DNA from: Gammaproteobacteria bacterium
Lineage (GTDB): Bacteria; Pseudomonadota; Gammaproteobacteria; Chromatiales; Chromatiaceae
Length of the DNA: 64,000 nucleotides
Assembly (NCBI GenBank): GCA_020445405.1
Contig: JAGRGQ010000010.1
Coordinates: 1-64,000 of the forward strand
Direction of reading: 5' to 3'
Below the pieces are notes generated by a model. That model ran no database searches. It was not told where the DNA came from and was given only the letters and a program-made list of their open reading frames with translations. The position numbers were made by a program, and so were the translations under genes. Shown here piece by piece: positions 61,674-64,000 of this stretch (positions within the stretch are counted from its first letter, which is position 1; each line of letters starts with the position of its first letter).

Positions 61674-63668
61674 TCAATCGGGTTTCGCCCCGGCACTTCG
61701 CAGCAGTACAACGTCTGTTCCGGTCCTGCGCTGGCGCAGCGCCCCGGCTGAGTCGAGTAGAAACTGATCGAGGGCGCCCTGGTCTGATTCAGTGCCGGCG
61801 GCAAATGTGATTGTGTTGAGGATGACCAGTTTCCGCTGCTCGCTCACCAAACCTATCCATAACTGTTTCCCGGTGGGTGTCAGCCTGATATAAGCAGGCC
61901 AGAGGCGCAGAACCAGCCGGCGATCTTGCGGCAAAGTCTTTATCATCCTGAGCGATTCGTGACTGCCGTCGTGGACCTGGGGAAAGACCGGGAGCTGATG
62001 AAGCGCGAGGCTTGGGGAGAGCAGCCTGATCAATTTCTCCCAGTTCAGCGGCTGCGCCCTTTGCCAGCCGGTGACCGCCATCGCAGATTCCAGTTTTTCG
62101 GGAGTGCCGGCGTATTGCAGGGTGAGTTTTTGTTCCTTCCGCCTGCGGATGTCCAGCCGCTCCTGCGGCAGCTCCCGCCAGCCGTCGCGCCACCACCGAT
62201 CTTCGGGCATCTCGGTGAAGGATCTGACCGGCGTATAGTAGGCGAATTTACGATCATGCGAATAGAGCGCCTGAATTGTCAGGGTCAGCAGGATGGCGCA
62301 CAATCCGATCACCACCAAAGCGTTCTTTTCCACAGCGGCGGACGCATGTCGACTGTAAGCAATTCCCAGCGCGGAGATCCATGCCAGACCCAACGCGATG
62401 CCGCCGAGGACGTCTGACAGCCAGTGCATGCCGAGGTAAAGTCTTGATATGGCAATACTGGTGATGAGCAGACCCGCCAGGCTGTAGGGGATCCAGCGCC
62501 AACGTGGCGTGACCGTGCGCGCTGTGAGCACCGAAAGAAAACCGAACATCACCGTGGCCCAAAGGGTGTGTCCGCTGGGAAACGCGTAGCTTGCACCTGC
62601 CTGTGCGACGATGTCAGGGCGCGGAATCCGGAACCCGTATTTCAGCAGCGGACCGGCAATCAACGCGAATCCTGCCGCCGCCAGCCAGTAGAGCGCGGCT
62701 CGTCGGTAGCTTTTCCAAAGGAGGTAAGCCAGCACCAATACAAATAGCAGCGCTATCGATTCCAGGTCGCCCAACCCGGTGATGAAAACCATCAGGTGAT
62801 CAGCCCAAGGCGTGCGCAGACTCTGCAGTACCTCCAGAACCGTGTAATTGATGCCCGAGTGCGCCCCATCCGCCAGACTCCAGCCGGTGATCAGCGGAAA
62901 CAGGGCCGCCGCGACCAGCAGCAGTGTCGCCAGAATCGATAACCCTCGCGCCTCGGGATGTTCGGGATCGGCCAGCGCGCCCGCGATACCCTCCAACATG
63001 GGATGGCGATGACCCCAGCTCAGAAACGACTGAAGCAGGCGCGAGGCCCTGGGATGGAGAAACAGAAAAATGCGGTGGACCAGCCAGACGATGAACCAGA
63101 CGACGAATACCAGCAGCAGGATGATGGCAACCAGTCTGAAGGCGACTTCCGAAGCCAGCATCAGAGAAGTGCCGAACACCATGCCGGGCAGCAGATAAGC
63201 TGGCGCCCAGGCCAGCGCGGAGAGAATATTTGCCAGCGCAAATCGCCAGGGCCTCATTCCCATCATACCCGCGACCAGTGGGATCACCGCCCTGACGGGA
63301 CCGAAGAAGCGGCCGATAGCGACGCTTTTGCCACCGTACTTCTCGAAAAATGCAACCCCCCGGGTTAGGCTCCCGGGATAGCGGGTGAAAGGCCATACCT
63401 CTTTCAGGCGCTCTTTGTAGCGGCGTCCCAGCCAGAAGCTCAGTCCGTCGCCGACTATCGCACCGGTCACCGCCCAGCCCATCGCGGCGCCGAACTCTAT
63501 AGACCCTGCCCCGATCATCGCGCCGATCCCGAACATTATCGCCACTCCGGGTACGACCAGACCGACGATCGCCAGGGATTCGGCCATGGAGACGAGGAAT
63601 ACCAGCGCGCCAGACCAGTACGGGTGCAGCGCCACCCAGTCGAGCAGGTGTTGGAAGAGTTCGGTCAC
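61674..63668 (-). CDS. DedA-PAP2-LssY fusion membrane protein
   Basis: A 664-residue protein with three parts. Residues about 1-205 form a DedA/SNARE-assoc domain (IVPGVAIMFGIGAMIGAG-like segment; GRFFGPVRAVIPLVAGMMGM). Residues about 250-450 are a PAP2 phosphatase with all motifs: KYGFRIPRP, PSGH and SRLYLGMHWLSD. The C-terminal part (about 480-660) is an LssY-C type domain outside the membrane. DedA proteins move lipids such as undecaprenyl phosphate across the inner membrane and PAP2 enzymes dephosphorylate lipid pyrophosphates, so the fusion could recycle a carrier lipid or act on phospholipids. It is on the same strand as hemL, 64 bases from its stop codon. Confidence 0.88.
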   Translation of the reverse strand: MTELFQHLLDWVALHPYWSGALVFLVSMAESLAIVGLVVPGVAIMFGIGAMIGAGSIEFGAAMGWAVTGAIVGDGLSFWLGRRYKERLKEVWPFTRYPGSLTRGVAFFEKYGGKSVAIGRFFGPVRAVIPLVAGMMGMRPWRFALANILSALAWAPAYLLPGMVFGTSLMLASEVAFRLVAIILLLVFVVWFIVWLVHRIFLFLHPRASRLLQSFLSWGHRHPMLEGIAGALADPEHPEARGLSILATLLLVAAALFPLITGWSLADGAHSGINYTVLEVLQSLRTPWADHLMVFITGLGDLESIALLFVLVLAYLLWKSYRRAALYWLAAAGFALIAGPLLKYGFRIPRPDIVAQAGASYAFPSGHTLWATVMFGFLSVLTARTVTPRWRWIPYSLAGLLITSIAISRLYLGMHWLSDVLGGIALGLAWISALGIAYSRHASAAVEKNALVVIGLCAILLTLTIQALYSHDRKFAYYTPVRSFTEMPEDRWWRDGWRELPQERLDIRRRKEQKLTLQYAGTPEKLESAMAVTGWQRAQPLNWEKLIRLLSPSLALHQLPVFPQVHDGSHESLRMIKTLPQDRRLVLRLWPAYIRLTPTGKQLWIGLVSEQRKLVILNTITFAAGTESDQGALDQFLLDSAGALRQRRTGTDVVLLRSAGAKPD

Positions 63669-63732
63669 CCGCTCAGCCGAGAACCCGATGCCGGATCATG
63701 CGGTGGCGCAGAACTGCCGGCAAACGCGTTCA

Positions 63733-64000
63733 TCAGCCTATTTCGGCGAACGCTTCGCCGGCGGCTGCCAGGGTCGCATCGATCTCTGCGTCGCTGTGTG
63801 CGGCTGAGACGAATCCAGCTTCGAACGCCGAGGGAGCCAGATAGATGCCACGCTTCAGCATGGCGTGAAAAAACCGCTTGAACCGCTGCTGATCGCATGC
63901 GGTCGCTTGAGCGAAGTTGGTGACGCGATCCGCATCGGTGAAGAAGATGCCGAACATCGCCCCCACCTGGTTGCTGGTTAACGCGATGCCGGCCGTCTCC
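63733..64000 (-). CDS. hemL: Glutamate-1-semialdehyde 2,1-aminomutase, C-terminal part
   Basis: About 88 residues are visible; the start lies beyond the right edge. The segment [20 protein letters not shown], the later [20 protein letters not shown] and the end [16 protein letters not shown] are the typical C-terminus of HemL, a PLP enzyme making 5-aminolevulinate for heme through the C5 pathway. The PLP lysine is outside the window. Heme supply fits an organism with multiheme cytochromes. Confidence 0.9.
   Translation of the reverse strand, partial: ETAGIALTSNQVGAMFGIFFTDADRVTNFAQATACDQQRFKRFFHAMLKRGIYLAPSAFEAGFVSAAHSDAEIDATLAAAGEAFAEIG

Noticed and set aside
1-64000. tRNA/rRNA genes, CRISPR arrays, transposases or prophage genes
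   Set aside because: I read for cloverleaf-like segments, regularly spaced repeats, transposase and phage motifs and saw none; a tool search (tRNAscan, CRISPR finder) would settle it.

Overview
The window reads as chromosomal DNA of a gammaproteobacterium, probably a marine or sediment-dwelling member of the Chromatiales-like sulfur-oxidiser group. That placement is inferred from gene content and order, not from a marker gene: the block miaB-phoH-ybeY-corC-lnt, the mpl-ubiX pair, class I PHA synthase with several phasins, a TRAP transporter, a multiheme cytochrome c and a glucosylglycerol/sucrose-type phosphorylase. The DNA is moderately GC-rich and the genes are dense. I found no tRNA, rRNA, CRISPR array, insertion sequence or prophage.

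Layout. 1-8.5 kb: tail of an exosortase-associated EpsI protein, a quinone oxidoreductase, acetoacetyl-CoA reductase (phaB), a magnesium transporter mgtE behind a long structured leader, a small membrane protein, a GNAT acetyltransferase coupled to a catalytically degenerate GGDEF-EAL protein, and an EamA permease behind a small leader ORF. 8.7-19.8 kb: periplasmic MsrA, polyphosphate kinase 2, a PLP decarboxylase, a TRAP transporter with its binding protein convergent, a GH17-GT2 beta-glucan synthase and an enoyl-CoA hydratase. 19.9-24.3 kb: a three-gene set of seven-heme cytochrome lipoprotein, SurA-like peptidyl-prolyl isomerase and TlpA-like thioredoxin. 24.6-31 kb: glycogen phosphorylase, PHA synthase (phaC) and a CNNM/CorC-type transporter. 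31-39.3 kb: an orphan protein, a second mgtE, a HAD phosphatase with a GH13_18 phosphorylase, a DUF2934/phasin-like protein, two small heat-shock proteins behind a RpoH-type promoter, and a very short type IV pilin. 40-49.3 kb: a GGDEF-EAL protein coupled to a pseudopilin, then the carboxyspermidine pathway (dehydrogenase and decarboxylase) facing arginine decarboxylase and agmatinase. 49.6-64 kb: a coiled-coil membrane protein, two phasin-type genes, the housekeeping blocks miaB/phoH/ybeY/corC/lnt, rnd, mpl/ubiX, a DedA-PAP2-LssY fusion and the C-terminal end of hemL.

Themes. Carbon and phosphate storage is spread through the window (phaB, phaC, two or three phasin-like proteins, glycogen phosphorylase, PPK2) without a single pha operon. 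The polyamine genes make a complete aspartate-semialdehyde-dependent route from arginine to spermidine that needs no decarboxylated SAM. The most promising under-described parts are the cytochrome/isomerase/thioredoxin cassette, the phosphorylase-phosphatase pair, the degenerate c-di-GMP protein joined to an acetyltransferase, the phasin-HhH fusion, and the phasin promoter embedded in a large TGCA-rich palindrome. Dispersed palindromic repeats sit in several intergenic regions.
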